Below are positions 36,619 to 49,420 of a DNA stretch of 64,000 nucleotides, one piece after another (position 1 is the stretch's first letter; every line of letters starts with the position of its first letter). The DNA is from Chelonoidis abingdonii (taxonomy: Eukaryota > Chordata > Testudines > Testudinidae): NCBI RefSeq assembly GCF_003597395.2, contig NC_133778.1:25283738-25347737 (forward strand), written 5' to 3'. The notes below the pieces were generated by a model that was given only the letters and a program-made list of their open reading frames with translations, was not told where the DNA came from and searched no databases. A program made the position numbers and the translations under genes.

Positions 36619-36849
36619 ATCTAGATAACAACTAAAAATGAATTATTACTTTCACTATCATTAAATACTTTTGCAAACAGAACCCCATTCTTGACTGCTC
36701 CTCAGATGTCTCACCTGCATGTTTAAGCTGTTTTGGCCTGTTTGTCAATTTATTCAATTCATGGGATGGTATAAATAAAGGCTATGTTTAACATGAGGTG
36801 TAATTTATATTAGTTTTTGAAATCTTAACCTGTGAGTAATGACTAGGTT

Positions 36850-36935
36850 TCAAAGATTCACAGCCACACTCCCTGTATTTATGGCTAGATGGCAGGAGGG
36901 TCCCCAAAATGTATGAAAAAGGCTGAGAATCACTG
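36850..36935. mobile_element. hAT-type MITE 3' end remnant
   Basis: It ends 'aaaaggctgagaatcactg', the inverted form of the common hAT terminus, after 'gggtccccaaaatg'. The left end is not recognisable. Confidence 0.5.
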
Positions 36936-38160
36936 TAATAATTTATGAGTATGCTTGGTTAATAACTTTACTACATTGAGTAACACTGAATGCTTTACAA
37001 AACTCTTAGTGTATTATCTGACCAGCACTAACTTTATTGGTTAAATCAGTAATTAAGTCAAAGAAGGCTCTTAGATTTGTTAGGCATGACCTATTTTTAA
37101 TTAACTAAGGCTGCTTATCAGTAATTATTGGATACTTTTGCAGTATCTCAAATGTTGATTCCTTTCCAATATGACATATATTTTCATGACATGGCTGGTG
37201 GAATCTGTAATAGAAAAAGTGAGTGATGCTCAGAAGACTGAAGGAATGGAAAGATGATCACATGCCTTTTAAAAATCTCATGAATGTCAAAGGGAGTCTT
37301 TCCACTGATGATTTCCGTGTGACTTTGACTGGGCCTCAAGACAGCCAGGGAGCCAAAACCAGCTATTCAGAGGTATGATGGCCAAAGAGAAGTCTTGTGT
37401 TAGTAGTTTGCTTGATAAGATGATAGAGTTTTGCAACCACATTGATTCTGAGCATTAAAATTCAATATCCATATTACTTTATTACAACACATTGAACAAA
37501 AGGGAAGCATAGCTCCCAGTTGTCTGCTAAAGCAAAGGGAAAGCATCCATCTTCTTTCCTGACGAGGCTAAGCAGCTCACCCCTTGGCTGTGTGGTTATT
37601 ACCCACTGATTATTAACAATCATCAGAGCAATGACATGCTTGCTCAAATTACTAATGGTTCAGTGGGAATAACAATCACTTTCATTCCCGATGACTGAAT
37701 ATTATTATGTAACTCGGTCATTAATCTGTAATGATCACTGATGCATTCTCAGGGACCAGTTCACTCCCTGGGTGGCAGGCCCCTGGCCCCTAGTTTGCCT
37801 GAAATTGGGTCACAAATAACCTATTGCGTATCTTTGGTTCAGTTTAAAAGGTGGGAAGGGGGAGAGAAAGGAGGGCAGCGCAGATGATATAATGATTTGT
37901 CACCCAACCTGAGGTTAAGTCTGTCCTGCCCCGGGGAATACCTTATGAGAGCACAGTGGTGATACTGCTATCCATTTCCCATAGGGTACATTCCCCCTTT
38001 GCAGTGGCTGTGCCTGTGTGTCTAAGGACTGGGGTCCACCATGGAAAACCTGGTCCTTATACTCTTAGTCACTATGTGACATGTAGCAGAAATGAAGATA
38101 TATCTTGGCTTGGGAGCCAAAGCCAACCTATAGTGAGAACAAAAAGCTCAAAACAAAGGA
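36936..38160. other. Non-coding sequence; possible conserved element
   Basis: No gene was seen. About 37,590-37,760 is dense in TAAT/ATTA motifs ('ggttattaccc', 'tgattattaacaatcat', 'gtcattaatctgtaatgatc') in otherwise repeat-free DNA. It could be a developmental enhancer, but only cross-species alignment could tell. Confidence 0.3.
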
Positions 38161-38165
38161 GAAGA

Positions 38166-38264
38166 AATAAAGGCCCAGTTCTTCAGCTAGTAAAAATTTG
38201 TAGCTTCACTGACTTCAATGGCGCTATGCTGATGCACAACCAGCTGAGGATCTGGCCCCAAGTG
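38166..38264. repeat. Palindromic ancient repeat, complete copy
   Basis: The left 'aaggcccagttcttcagct' pairs with the right 'agctgaggatctggcccc', around a core 'cactgacttcaatggcgct'. It is a MITE-like fold-back family seen several times in this window. Confidence 0.65.
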
Positions 38265-39923
38265 TTTTCACCTTGGGAAGAATGTAACACATTGTGTTTA
38301 AAAATGAAAAATCTTACTCCTTTAAGTGTTATGTAAGATGTGCACATTCAGACAAGTTTCACCCTCACAGCTCATCTTCCTCTAATGTGAATTGGTGCCA
38401 TTGCAGTTGCCCCCATGATAGCAGTTTGTAATATCCTAAACACAGAATTGCAACCTCCTTACACAACCAGCTTGAAGAAGTGATTTGATTTTTGAGCAAG
38501 GAAGGCTTTATTGAAATCACAAAACCACTAATACCAGAAGAATTAATACAGTGAGTTATACAGAGGATTGTAAGCTACGTTGATTGCTACAATATTTGTA
38601 GAAATATTCCCTTTATTAATTTTTCCCAGTGTGAAAATCTCTTCTTAAAGCGTCCCTTTCGATGCCACTGTTTTTTTTAAAAACCTGCAGTAATGAAGGA
38701 AAGATAAAGGACTGCCTAAACTGAGCTGTTCTAACTGCTAAGCATTAGCAGGTAAATGGCTGCTTGTATACAAAGGGAACTGGTGGTGTAATATACTGAG
38801 AAATTCATTTGTGGAAGTCTCCAGCCTGCCACACATTTCAGTCAACTTATCAGATGACAACGAAGATTAAAGCTGGCTTTTGTTTTCTGCTTTGTTCTTC
38901 CTTCCAGAATTTTACCTTCAGTCTTTCAAAGGTTTTAGACATTTTTTATTGGGAATGTAATTCTTGTTACTTAACAGTGTTTTTCAATGCATTTATTGGA
39001 AAATGCCAATCTTTGTAGCCACAGCATAGCAGCATATGTGACATAAAAATAAAAATGATTAGCCTCCCGTTAGTAAATCTCTATTAAAAAATCCTCCAAT
39101 GTAGCATTCTTAAGGACATTGTTCATTATTATCTATGGATTCACTGCATGGTGACTGGGCTTTAGTGAACTATGTTTTATCTTCTGATATTCTTTTGCAA
39201 AAGCACCATCTCAGTATGTCAGGTCACCTTCCTTTTGTTCTGAATTAACAACGACTAGGAGGTAATAGGTGCAGGAAAGAACACTGTCATCATAAAGCAA
39301 TATTCAATAGTGCATAGATTGGTGCTATGGTTGCATATCCATCTTCTGGATCTAGCTGGGATCAGAATTTGCTTCCAAAAACCAAAAAGAAATAAAACAA
39401 GCTGATAAAGGCCCCTTTCTCTTTGTTCTTATGTTGAGAAGATATTTGCCCTGACTCTGGGCTGTTCTGTGACCCCTGCACACCAGCTCTCTGCACAAAA
39501 CTACATGTTGTAATTTTTCTGAAAGTGTGGTAGCATGTACCCTTCCCCTTGTGTAACTTTTTGTGTCATCAAGGTATATCCTCCAGTGGGGGATGGAGGA
39601 GTACAAAGGTCAGAAATCAGGCCATACTGAGTGGCATATTCCTCTTCTAAAGCATCATAACTTGTGCTGCACCATGTATAGCTTTTTGCTGGTCTCGGTA
39701 GCATCCAAACACTACCAAAGGTGACCACACGCACTCACCCTCAGAGGGAGATGAATGCACAAGAGCCACTCACTCTGCCTGTGCTAGAAAGTGTAAGAGG
39801 AGCAGAAGCTATGAGAAAACATCCAGATGGTCAGTGGATCTGTTGCAACCTGGATCCTCTCCTCCACAGAAGATAAAGAGTGAGAACTAAAGGATGTTCT
39901 GTGTTATGTACATTCATTAATAG
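38265..39923. other. Non-coding sequence
   Basis: The minus-strand frames at 39,352-39,734 show no family motif. No repeat was recognised. Confidence 0.45.
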
Positions 39924-40018
39924 CAAGCTCTGTCACCAACAGAAGTTTGTTCAATAAAAGATATTACCTCACCCACCTTGTCTCTCTAATATCCTGGGAT
40001 GTGGCTACAACTTCACTG
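39924..40018 (-). mobile_element. Turtle tRNA-derived SINE fragment
   Basis: The plus strand reads 'ctgtcaccaacagaagtttg', 'ataaaagatattacctcacc' and 'ccttgtctctctaatatcct', the reverse complement of the SINE at 60,123. The head 'tgtagccacatcccagg' is on the right. Truncated, with no clear duplication. Confidence 0.85.
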
Positions 40019-41492
40019 CATAGATGCTCAGGGTTAGGTTCATTATAATAGAGAATACACAAATGCTGAACTGCTTTGATGCAGTTTTCCAGTTGGACAA
40101 GCTGCCACCTCAACAAATACCAGCGTTCCCTTGCTACTAATAGGTTTATATTGCATCTGAAGTTTAACAGAAATCTGTCAAGTTATTAGGTTGTCTATCT
40201 TACCATGAACTGTGCAATGGCATTAAATGATGAAGTTCTTTTATGCCACCAATCTTTTGTGCAAGGGCTAAAATGATTATCAAATGCTCCAGCATATTCT
40301 CACCTGGAAACCTTTTTTATTCCTGTAAAGCAATTTTATAGGAAGGCAAAATGAAGGGCCAAGTGGGCTCACTGGCAGTGTGTGTAGTTAATTGTCATAT
40401 TTCTGCCTACTTATATTTTCAGACTTACAGTCTTACCTGTAATCCTCTGACTTTTTTATAAGCAGCATTCCTGCAGCCTATAATGTGATAGCATTAGCTG
40501 AACTTTACAAAAGTGTGGTGGTGCTTACTTCCTTGCCAAATTCAGCATGTGCTCTAAACAAAAAATGAAGTCTCTTCAGAGGGAGTTATTGAGTAACTTG
40601 AAAACACAGAGCAAATGATACTCATCCAGCAAAAGTCTGAAATAGCCGATTAAGAACAGGGATGTACCATAGACTTTTGCAAACCAGTAACCATTCCCAA
40701 AGAATAGAAAGATGCCTCAATTATGATTATATTCTTAAAAGAGCAGCCAAGGGAAATCCCAGGAGCTGTTGGTGAGTGAGACTCACGTTTACGCTTGTGA
40801 AACTGACTAAATACCTAATAAAGGCTAATGTAATGCAACAAAGAGCTGAACTAATATAATCTGATGAGGTAAACAATACCATGACTTCATGTTCCATAAA
40901 CTGCCTGAGTCCTTTTCTGGGGGGAGAGCGCATAGTAAACTAAAAAAAAGATATGATCTAGCAAACACAATTTACTTGGATCTTCAGAAAACTTTTGCTA
41001 AATTGCGAATAGGAGACCGCTAAGGGAAATCGATAACTTGAGCATGATAGCATGAGGACAAAGCCATGGCATGGATTAAAAAAAATACACCCCACCCAAC
41101 TCCAAAATAAGCAAACAAATAGACAAACAAACCCCCAAACCAGAGAGCCTCATGCATATTTGCACAGAGTAGATGCTAGACACATCTAACAGAGGAAAGA
41201 GAAATCCAAATGGTATCTTCCTCCTCTTCCCCAAAATCCCTCAGGAGCCTGCTTGTGTGACCTGTGGGGGGGGATGGTGCTCACTGGATTTGGGGGTATA
41301 TGGCTGGACATGGGCAGAGGTGGGAGATGGATACTCTGCAGAGAAGCATCCTTCTCCAAACCCTTAAGAATGTTCTTGTGGAAGTTAATGCTGGATTCAT
41401 TTCTTGTCTCCTTTCCATCTGCCTCCCTTGCAAGGATACATATGTGTCTGTGTGTTGGATGGAACCTCCCTAGATCACTGCAGCTTTCCAAC
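40019..41492. other. Non-coding sequence
   Basis: No repeat family was recognised. Overlapping open frames of 64-101 codons around 41,173-41,525 lie on both strands in moderately GC-rich sequence and show no motif. Confidence 0.45.
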
Positions 41493-41590
41493 CATAGTCA
41501 ACAATGGTTCATTTTCCTCTTGTAGAGAGGGTGAAAGGTACACCAAATGAAACAGTAGCAGAATCTTGGGTTCACAATATAAATCTATCT
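41493..41590 (+). repeat. Local direct repeat, copy 1
   Basis: The blocks 'gtcaacaatggttcattttc', 'ctcttgtagagaggg', 'ggtacaccaaa' and 'cttgggttcacaatata' recur in the same order and direction at 42,991-43,088. I could not assign it to a known family. Confidence 0.85.
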
Positions 41591-42990
41591 GTGCCAGCTA
41601 CTTTGCTCTGTAATACAGAGAAGAACCTTGATATATTTCCAGTGACTATCCATACGTTATCTCATAGCAATATGCAATGTTTTTGTAGATAGGGTATAAT
41701 GTACCTTTACTATTAGACATTTGTAGATTGTTGGTAGGCTATTTAACAGACCTGTGTGTGAGATTTTTTTAAATATATTTTGTGACTTGTCCCTAGAGCT
41801 GCTGCATGCAAGGGAAGTTAAAACTTAAGAGTTACACTGTAATTGTAAGAACCACCCTCTTGGCAATCACCTTGGCTTGAACTGGGGGCTCCTGAGCAAA
41901 TATCATGAGTCTTTTGAGACAAATGATTAGACCTCTTAGATGGAGCTGCAACATAATTACATCCACTGTGGGCCAGGCACAGAGAGAAACTGGTAACGTG
42001 CTGAAAAGTGGGTAACAATAGGTTTACACTGAACAACTGTGAAATGTTCTTTCAGACAATTGGTTGATTGGTTACATAATTCAACAGTATCTGCTTTCAT
42101 TACAATGGTATCCAACCATAATTGATATCTATATCTATCTATCTCTATTTAAAGTCACTAACATAAAATGAAACATTTAAACAAAAACATTTTTGCATGT
42201 TTAGTATTATTCTTTGTTTCACTGATGTTTCAGGATGATGATCTATTTATATGCATAAAGTAACGAGAGAGAGAGAGACTGAATATTTGTGTGCCAGAAA
42301 ACACTCCTCTTTTTGCTCATGTGTGAAATGGAGATAGCTGAATATAAGAAATCCACATAGTTCATGGAAGAGTTTTTAGGTTTTTAGAACGTACTGACTC
42401 TCTAATTTTTGGCTTGATTAATGCAGTTCCTCAAAGAAATAAATAAACATAATGATGAGGATTTCTATTATCTGAGTTTGTCAGTATAAAATTGTCAGGA
42501 ACATTTAAAAAGCACCATTCAGCCCCTAAAAAGAATTGAGAAAAGCACCAGCAATAAAGAAAACACAGATGTCCCTGGCTAGCAAAGTGTTTTTGACTGA
42601 CTCTAACAGACATCCTTTGAATGATGATGTTCTACACACCAAGGTCTGAAAAAAACAGCAGATAATGAGCTGTGCTTTCAGAGATGAAAGAACAAAAATG
42701 TGAAGTAAGAAGTATTAAATAAAAGAGAACAACACAAGAAACAAGTATTGCTTAGCAATGATGCCTATGTCTGACACAAATATTGAGCACATTGACCGAC
42801 AGTACCAGATTCGTGCTTATCTGGTAAGACATCTAAAAGCCCATGTCATGTCCATTAGAAAACTGAAACACTGCTGATGGCATTTTAAAGCAATTGTTCA
42901 CCCAAACTAGTAGCTGAAAACCATTTAAGTGGTCACAGGACAAAATGTAAATCATTGTCAATACCAGTTCAGGTAGACCCATGACTAAAA
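41591..42990. other. Non-coding sequence between the direct repeats
   Basis: A TATC-type run lies at 42,126-42,150 and a GA run at 42,267-42,278. No gene was seen. Confidence 0.45.
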
Positions 42991-43088
42991 CTATTGTCAA
43001 CAATGGTTCATTTTCCTCTTGTAGAGAGGGATAAGGTACACCAAACGATATGGTAGCAGACTCTTGGGTTCACAATATAGATCTATTT
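42991..43088 (+). repeat. Local direct repeat, copy 2
   Basis: About 90% identical by eye to 41,493-41,590, from 'gtcaacaatggttcattttc' to 'gggttcacaatatagatcta'. A palindromic MITE follows immediately at 43,090. Confidence 0.85.
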
Positions 43089-43089
43089 G

Positions 43090-43179
43090 AGGGCTAAATT
43101 TGCTGATGATGTAAATGTGTGCTACTACATTGACTTCAGTGGTATTTCATACATTTACACAAGCAGAGAATTTGGCCCT
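43090..43179. repeat. Palindromic ancient repeat, complete copy
   Basis: The ends 'agggctaaattt' and 'gaatttggccct' are inverted copies. The core is 'cattgacttcagtggtattt', flanked by 'gatgtaaatgtgt' and 'acatttacacaagc'. A 90-bp MITE-like fold-back. Confidence 0.7.
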
Positions 43180-45381
43180 GAACATCGAGAATTGGTTTAT
43201 TGCTGAGTAGGGAGAGAATGAATGGAGTAATCAGTTAGTTAGGTATCTGCAGTAGTCGCTTGTGCACATTTTGCCTGTGTACATTTTTTCAGATGTAATA
43301 TTTATATTAGAAATAAAAGTTAAAGATAAAACATATTATCCAAAAATGCAACCCAGCCTGCAAAATACAGCTACGCAGTCCACTTTCCAGCATTCAGCTA
43401 TTACCAAGCATGGTTGCTGGGAAACCTTAGCATTATAACAAGAGTTTAATATTTCTTATTTTTTGGAAAATAAACTATAGACAAAAAATAGTGACAAAGC
43501 AGAAAGAGGGGGTATACAGAAAAAGAGAGCATGTGATATTGGCAAGATGAAGAATTTGTTTATTTCACACAAAGTAGTATTTCTGTTTGATGTTATTTTT
43601 TTAAATAATGATGACCGGAGTAACATTTTTAATATTTTGAATATCATATCCTTCCCCTTGTTAGCTAGTACTCTAGTGTTTCATAGTTTTAGCTTTCTTT
43701 CTCTCCATATTTTCTAACTTGGCTTCTATATTAGCAAAGAAACAAACTGTGACACGTGAAGCACTGACATTTTTGTTTTCTATGTGTTGTACCTTTACAT
43801 TTCTAAGTACTTTCCCTGTGTGCATTGTTCAGAAGCCATTATGTTCTCAGTGTTGCTGCAGCCAGTAAAATGAGATGCCCCCCGCCCCCCCGCACAATTC
43901 AGTTCAATGCAATAAGACTTTATCGGCATGACAAGCTATAAAAAAGCTGCTGAACTGTACAATGAGACAAACCATCTCAGGTATTAGTTAGAGATAAGTA
44001 AGATCCACTCAGAATGGGGTAATACCCTGCTTAGGTTTTGATCCTGTGTCCATTTGTCATTACAAATGATTTCTGGTCTATGCTATTACTTACATGCACA
44101 CATCAATATATATACACACATACTCTCCCACCCCTCAAACCAGACCTCTCACTCATGGAGAATTTACTTTTATTCTCTCTCTGTTTTCTTGCTTAACCTA
44201 AACTAAAACTCTTAGTTTGAAAGTATGTATTTTATTCTTTGTTTATGGAAACAGAGAAAAAATTGACAGGTATATTTAGAAAGCAAGACAAATATAGTGG
44301 GACAAAGTCTTCTCTCATTTACACCAGTGTAAATTCAGAGTAACTAAAGGTGAATTTGGATTCACACTGGGGTAGCTGATAGCAAAATTTAGCCCACTTT
44401 CATTAAGTTCAGTAAAAGGAAAACTTGTATTGGTCCTTCCAAAACCAAATGTTGGGCTTTCTTGGGATATTCTTGCTAATTTAGAGACTTAAAGCACTTT
44501 ATGAAGAAAACGTACTGAGAAGAATCCAGCCATGTCCTCCTCCCATACTGAATCACTATGAGCAAAGAAAATCCTAGACTCAGTCTTTGTGGTGTGTCAG
44601 TCTGGCAGAATGTGCATGACTCACTAAGGAACACATTACCTGACATTTAAGCACAAACACTGGATGCAACTAGTGTGTCAATGCATTGCTGAAAACATAT
44701 GCAAACCCACTCACTAGTATTAGACTAGTCACTGTCATAAAGAGAAAGTGTTAAATTCAGTCACAGTTATAAGCCATTAATAATAGTTTTAAAGGAAACA
44801 ACTTCCATTATCAGTTCAGTAAAAGTTCCATGCAATAGTTATGACATCTGTTATATAATACGCATTTCAGATTGTCCCCTGGCTGCAGGACAAATTTTTA
44901 CTATCTTTTTTTAATCGGTGAAAACCAGCTTCAAGCAAGAAAATTAATTCACTGGTACTAAATTTTCACTTGCAAGTTCATGCAAACAAATGTAACCTAT
45001 CCTTTTAGCGCTAACATTAGAATAATTCAATATTTTATAGCCATAGACAGCTTAACCAGACTGTCCACAAGTTGCCATATGAGACAGGATCCTATCCAAC
45101 AGCCAGCATTTATGCTATTGTGGTCTAGAAAGATATAACTGACCCTTATTCTATGTTGAGAATCACTTTCTGCTGGACACATTTTTCCAACAATGCAAAC
45201 AGTGTGATATCCCAGTGATGCTGACACAGTATTCTCCGACTGAAAATGTCTTTGCTATTCAAAAGACTTGTTAAGACTATGGAAGTGTGCACAGATGGTT
45301 TTACCTAGTAGAAATTATATTAGCTAATTTATTATTAGACATCCCTCTCTCTCTAGATTGCAATATTGTACCCCCTCTACA
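43180..45381. other. Non-coding sequence with one palindromic repeat
   Basis: A diverged palindromic repeat lies at 44,298-44,398. A C-rich run is near 43,879-43,892 and a TA/CA-rich run near 44,105-44,125. No exon was recognised. Confidence 0.5.
44298..44398. repeat. Palindromic ancient repeat, diverged
   Basis: 'tctctcatttacaccagtgt', 'aaattcagagtaac' and the ending 'caaaatttagccca' follow the family seen at 43,090. Confidence 0.5.
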
Positions 45382-45541
45382 GAGGGCCAGCTCCAGGTTT
45401 TTTGCTGCCCCAAGTGGTGGGAAAAAAAAAAGCTGTGATCGGCAGCACTTCAGTGGCAGCTCCACCTCACCACTTCATTCTTCAGCAGCAGTTAGGGACT
45501 AAGGGACCCACCACTGAATTGCTGCCAAAGCACCGTCCCTG
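45382..45541. mobile_element. hAT-type MITE, internally shortened
   Basis: The 160-bp element is bounded by perfect 8-bp duplications 'cctctaca' (45,374-45,381 and 45,542-45,549). It starts 'gagggccagctccagg', close to the 'caggggcggctctagg' ends at 694 and 3,571, and continues 'tttgctgccccaagtggtgg' with an A10 run. It ends 'gcaccgtccctg'. It is a different subfamily from the GC-rich pair. Confidence 0.82.
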
Positions 45542-45549
45542 CCTCTACA

Positions 45550-48500
45550 TAGTATTTTGGAACATGAGCTTGAGGTCTCAGGGGATAGAGAAATCTTCAT
45601 TATGAATGAAATAATTCTGGTGAAATCCAACATATTCTGAACATTGTTCAGTTACTAACCTGATGTTTCCCTCCTATCAAAAGTTATATTTGATGTTCCC
45701 TGATGTATAGACTTACGATGGTCAGACCTCTCAAGCTCCCATGAGACTCAAAATAAAGAAGAAATAAGGGACAGAATGAGACTTATTTTTGGTCTCCACG
45801 TGTTCCCCAATATTCCAGTCACTCCCACTTCATTATGCCTCCTTTACCCCTGCATTGATCTCCACTTCTCCTCAATAATCCCTCTTGCCTTTTGCTCAAG
45901 CTGGTATCAGCTGCTGCTGTTCCAGCTGTTGAGGTGATGGTGGTCTTGCTTTGTTGTCTCTCCCTCTAAATGTGGCTGAAATTCAGACTGCTCTATACAT
46001 TTCGGGACAGTTAGGATGTGCTCTGTTATTGTAAGGATTACAATATGCTTGCCAGTTACGCCACTATTTCTTCTTTCAGGACCATGGACAGTGTGGCATT
46101 CCTCAGGCGGAACCTAGGGAAAACAGTGAAAGATTTGCTTCTAAATGGACAAAAGCTTATGCCTTTGTAAAATGGCCACATCTGCTCTTCTAAAGTGCCA
46201 CACATTCTGACTCATTATCATGTACTGATGTTTGCTTGTTCATCTGTTTTTCTTTTGTCTGTCACTGATTTTTTGAATTGCTGGTGACAAAAACTCAGCA
46301 GCCTGTGAGAGATGCACCCACTCCATTATTATTTGCCTATATTTTCTTTTCCTCAATCCAAGCTTAGCAAGGAAGTGCATTTCTCACAATTTTACCAGTT
46401 TTTTATAAGTCACTGCACTGGCTATTGTGCCTCCTTCTACCAGCATAGTTACCAGATTGGCAATAACATTTATAACAGGAAAGGACATAGGAAGTACTAT
46501 TTTGGCTAGATCCAGGATTATTCAGAGTTTTATATCAATAGCTGTCCAACAAAGAGACAGTGGGCTTGACAGTCATAACAGAGAATGACTGTGCTATTCA
46601 GAATTAGTCCCAATACTAAAAGCTCTTTGAGACACAGACTGTCTTATTATTTGTCAGCACTTAAAGACATTTGCTTCTTTAAAGTTGACAAGTTTATTTC
46701 TGTGGAACATAATTTCAGATTGCTTCAGCTATGCTTATAAACACATACTAATGGATGTTTCTTCTAAAATGATTAACAAGAAACTAGTTAAGAAATGTTG
46801 ACATCTAAGTTGTCACCATTAGGGATCAGAGTCAACACACTTTGGAGATGAATCATCACTTTGAACCTCTCAGATTTTCAATCTGTTAGACATTTAGGAA
46901 GCTAGCACTGCACTGGTTTACATTCAGAAGGTTAGATTCATTACTAAAATGGCTAGAAACAGTCTGGCTTTTAAAGAAGCTTAAATTTTGGAGAAACTAA
47001 ATACACCAAAAATATTCAGAGGCCTTATTACATACTATAGAGGGAAGTCACACAATATATTTATTCAATGGCCTTTGATATGGCTTTTTCTTTTTCAATG
47101 TTCCCAGAGATGTCAACAAAACAAAGGTCCACTCATTGAGGGAGCAATACAGTCAAACTGATTAAATTTATGCAGATTAAAAAAAACAAAACAACAAAAA
47201 CCCCAACAACTAACAAACCTACAAACCATAGCTCTAATTTAGCAAGCACTTTGTCACACACCTATCTTCATGTCTGGGAGTCACCCTGGGAGTGACTTGG
47301 AGTTAAGTTCAGTGGTATTATGCATGTGTGTTAAGCACATATGTGTATGCTTATTGGATCAGGGCCCTTGATATTGTTAAATAAAGTTTAATTTCATGCA
47401 AATAAGCAGGGTGGAGCTATTAAATAGGTTGCCACATATCTTGCTTAAACTTTAATAAATATTAGAGAATATTGTTTTAATATTGGCCCTGAAATGTTAA
47501 TATTAGCCTTGAAACTCTCATTAATGCTAAAAATGAATTGGAATGCAAATTCTGCATTTCTGAGGCTGAACAGGTACCCCGACTTGTTTTGCAAACTGTG
47601 CTGCAGTAACGTTCAAGTCTATCTGCAAAGTTAGTTTTGTCTCAACATGATTCGCAGTCACTGAATTGCTGTGACGGGTCAGAAACTTAATTATTTAAAG
47701 AAAGTCTTTAACCAGTTGAAAAAGAAGATGAAAATAACACAACAAAGAAAATCAGAACTCATTAACATTTCGTAATCCCTTCCAAATGAAGCCTTTTGTG
47801 GAGACAAGGGTAATCCAGTAACATTCTCAGATCAAAAGAATTTGCTTCCTTTTGAACTCCTAATGCCCCATTTTCACACCTAAACCTAACACGCTCTACT
47901 TTGACACTTCACAGTTCATTTCAAATCTGTATCAAAATCTTTTTTTCCTCTAAATGACTTTAAATCTGGCTATGATACATCTTTTTCATTATTCAGTCAT
48001 TCTCCAATTTTCAACCTCTTTGTGTGCCTAAAACGTATTTTGAATTTAATCATAGTCTTCACAAATAATTCACAGATGCAAAATGTTTCCAGAGCTTTTT
48101 AGCTTATCCCTGCAGCCTCAAACCAGAAAATTTATGGTATTAATACAGAACAAACTACAAATGCTATGACCTGGCATGGATACTGTAATGAACAGAAGGC
48201 TACTAAAGTTAAGGCATGCTCCTGAACCATTAAAGTTAATGGAAGTTATGACACTGGTTTCTATGGGAGCATGAGCAAGCCCTTACTGAGTAACGGGCTC
48301 ATCCAAAGCCTGCTGAAGTCAATAGTTTTTCCATTGATTTCAGTGTGCTTGGGGTCAGGCTCTACATGCCTAGTATATACTTAAAAATATTGTATTGCCT
48401 CATTGTAAAAATCTTCCTTCTATGGTCACATGCATAGTGAAACTTCTCTGAAAGAGGTGGGCCTTGACCTGGTTCTCTATCATGTCCTTACACTGGTGAC

Positions 48501-49147
48501 CATGATAGATTCTGGCCATACAAGTGTTTTTCAATAAACTGGTGTACACTACAAAATTTGTGCTGGTGTATCATTGACAGCTAAGGCATGTTTAGCAGCA
48601 TATCAGTGAACATGATAGCTGTCATCCAGGCATGATGATACTTAGTGATGTGCACCAAGCTAAACATTGTTTCAACCAAGCACACATCCAGTATGGTGTG
48701 CATCCAAACTCCGTATTGTTACAAAACACCCATGTTAAAGTAATGTATATTTCGGGTGTGGGACGGACTAGGTGCTAGCCCCAAGTGTGATTTAAGTTGA
48801 ATGGAGTTTTCCCAGGACTTGAGAAACAGTTTCAGTTAGATGTATGAGCCGTCATGGGGAAAGTAGGCTGTCGTAGTGAACTGGGTTCTATAGCAACCAA
48901 ACATCCAAGCAAACCTACCAAGTTCTGTTGTAGTCTTTGTAGAGTCTTCAGAGTTTAAACTACATATTTTTCTTGTATTGAGCTTTAGCTAGTCCACTAT
49001 TTGACAAACTATTTGAGAAACAAGTGTTTTTTATCCAAAACAATGCATCAAAAGTGGATGAGAGACCAGGACTGAATCATCAAATAAACTCAGCTACTCT
49101 GACACTAAGTTTAAATTTCCTTCCCCTTCAGCACTGAGGCACTATCA
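45550..49147. other. AT-rich non-coding sequence
   Basis: Diverged members of the palindromic repeat family are suggested at about 47,215-47,372 and 48,230-48,362 ('gaagtcaatagtttttccat', 'ttgatttcagtgtgctt'). No gene was recognised. Confidence 0.5.
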
Positions 49148-49420
49148 GTATGTCTATAATTAGATACCCACGGCTGGCCCAGCTCAGCTGAATCAGAGTT
49201 CAGGCTAAGGTGCTGTTTAATGGCAGTGTAGATGTTCAGGCTTAAGGCTGGAGCCTGAGCCCTGGGAACCTCTCTCTTTGTGGGGTCCCAGGGCTTGGGA
49301 TCTAGCCTGAGCCTGAATGACTATACCACAATTAAATAGCCACTTAGCCCAAGCCCCACAAGCCTGAGTCAGTTGAGCTGGGCCAGCTGTGGTTTTTTAA
49401 TTGCAATGTGGAGATATCCT
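49148..49420. mobile_element. Long palindromic MITE
   Basis: The left arm 'acccacggctggcccagctc', 'aggctaaggtgctgtttaat' and 'ttcaggcttaaggctggagc' faces the right arm 'gggatctagcctgagcctga', 'attaaatagccacttagccc' and 'gagctgggccagctgtggtt'. The two halves are reverse complements around 49,280. Ends and target duplication are unclear ('tatgtctataatta' left, 'attgcaatgtggagatatcc' right), so the superfamily is not assigned. Confidence 0.8.

Noticed and set aside
39352..39734. Overlapping minus-strand frames of 77 and 84 codons
   Set aside because: No recognisable family, no convincing splice sites, and the frames overlap in different phases.
41493..43088. Pair of LTRs around an LTR retrotransposon
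   Set aside because: The 96-bp copies are too short, lack TG..CA ends, and the interval shows no gag or pol signal.
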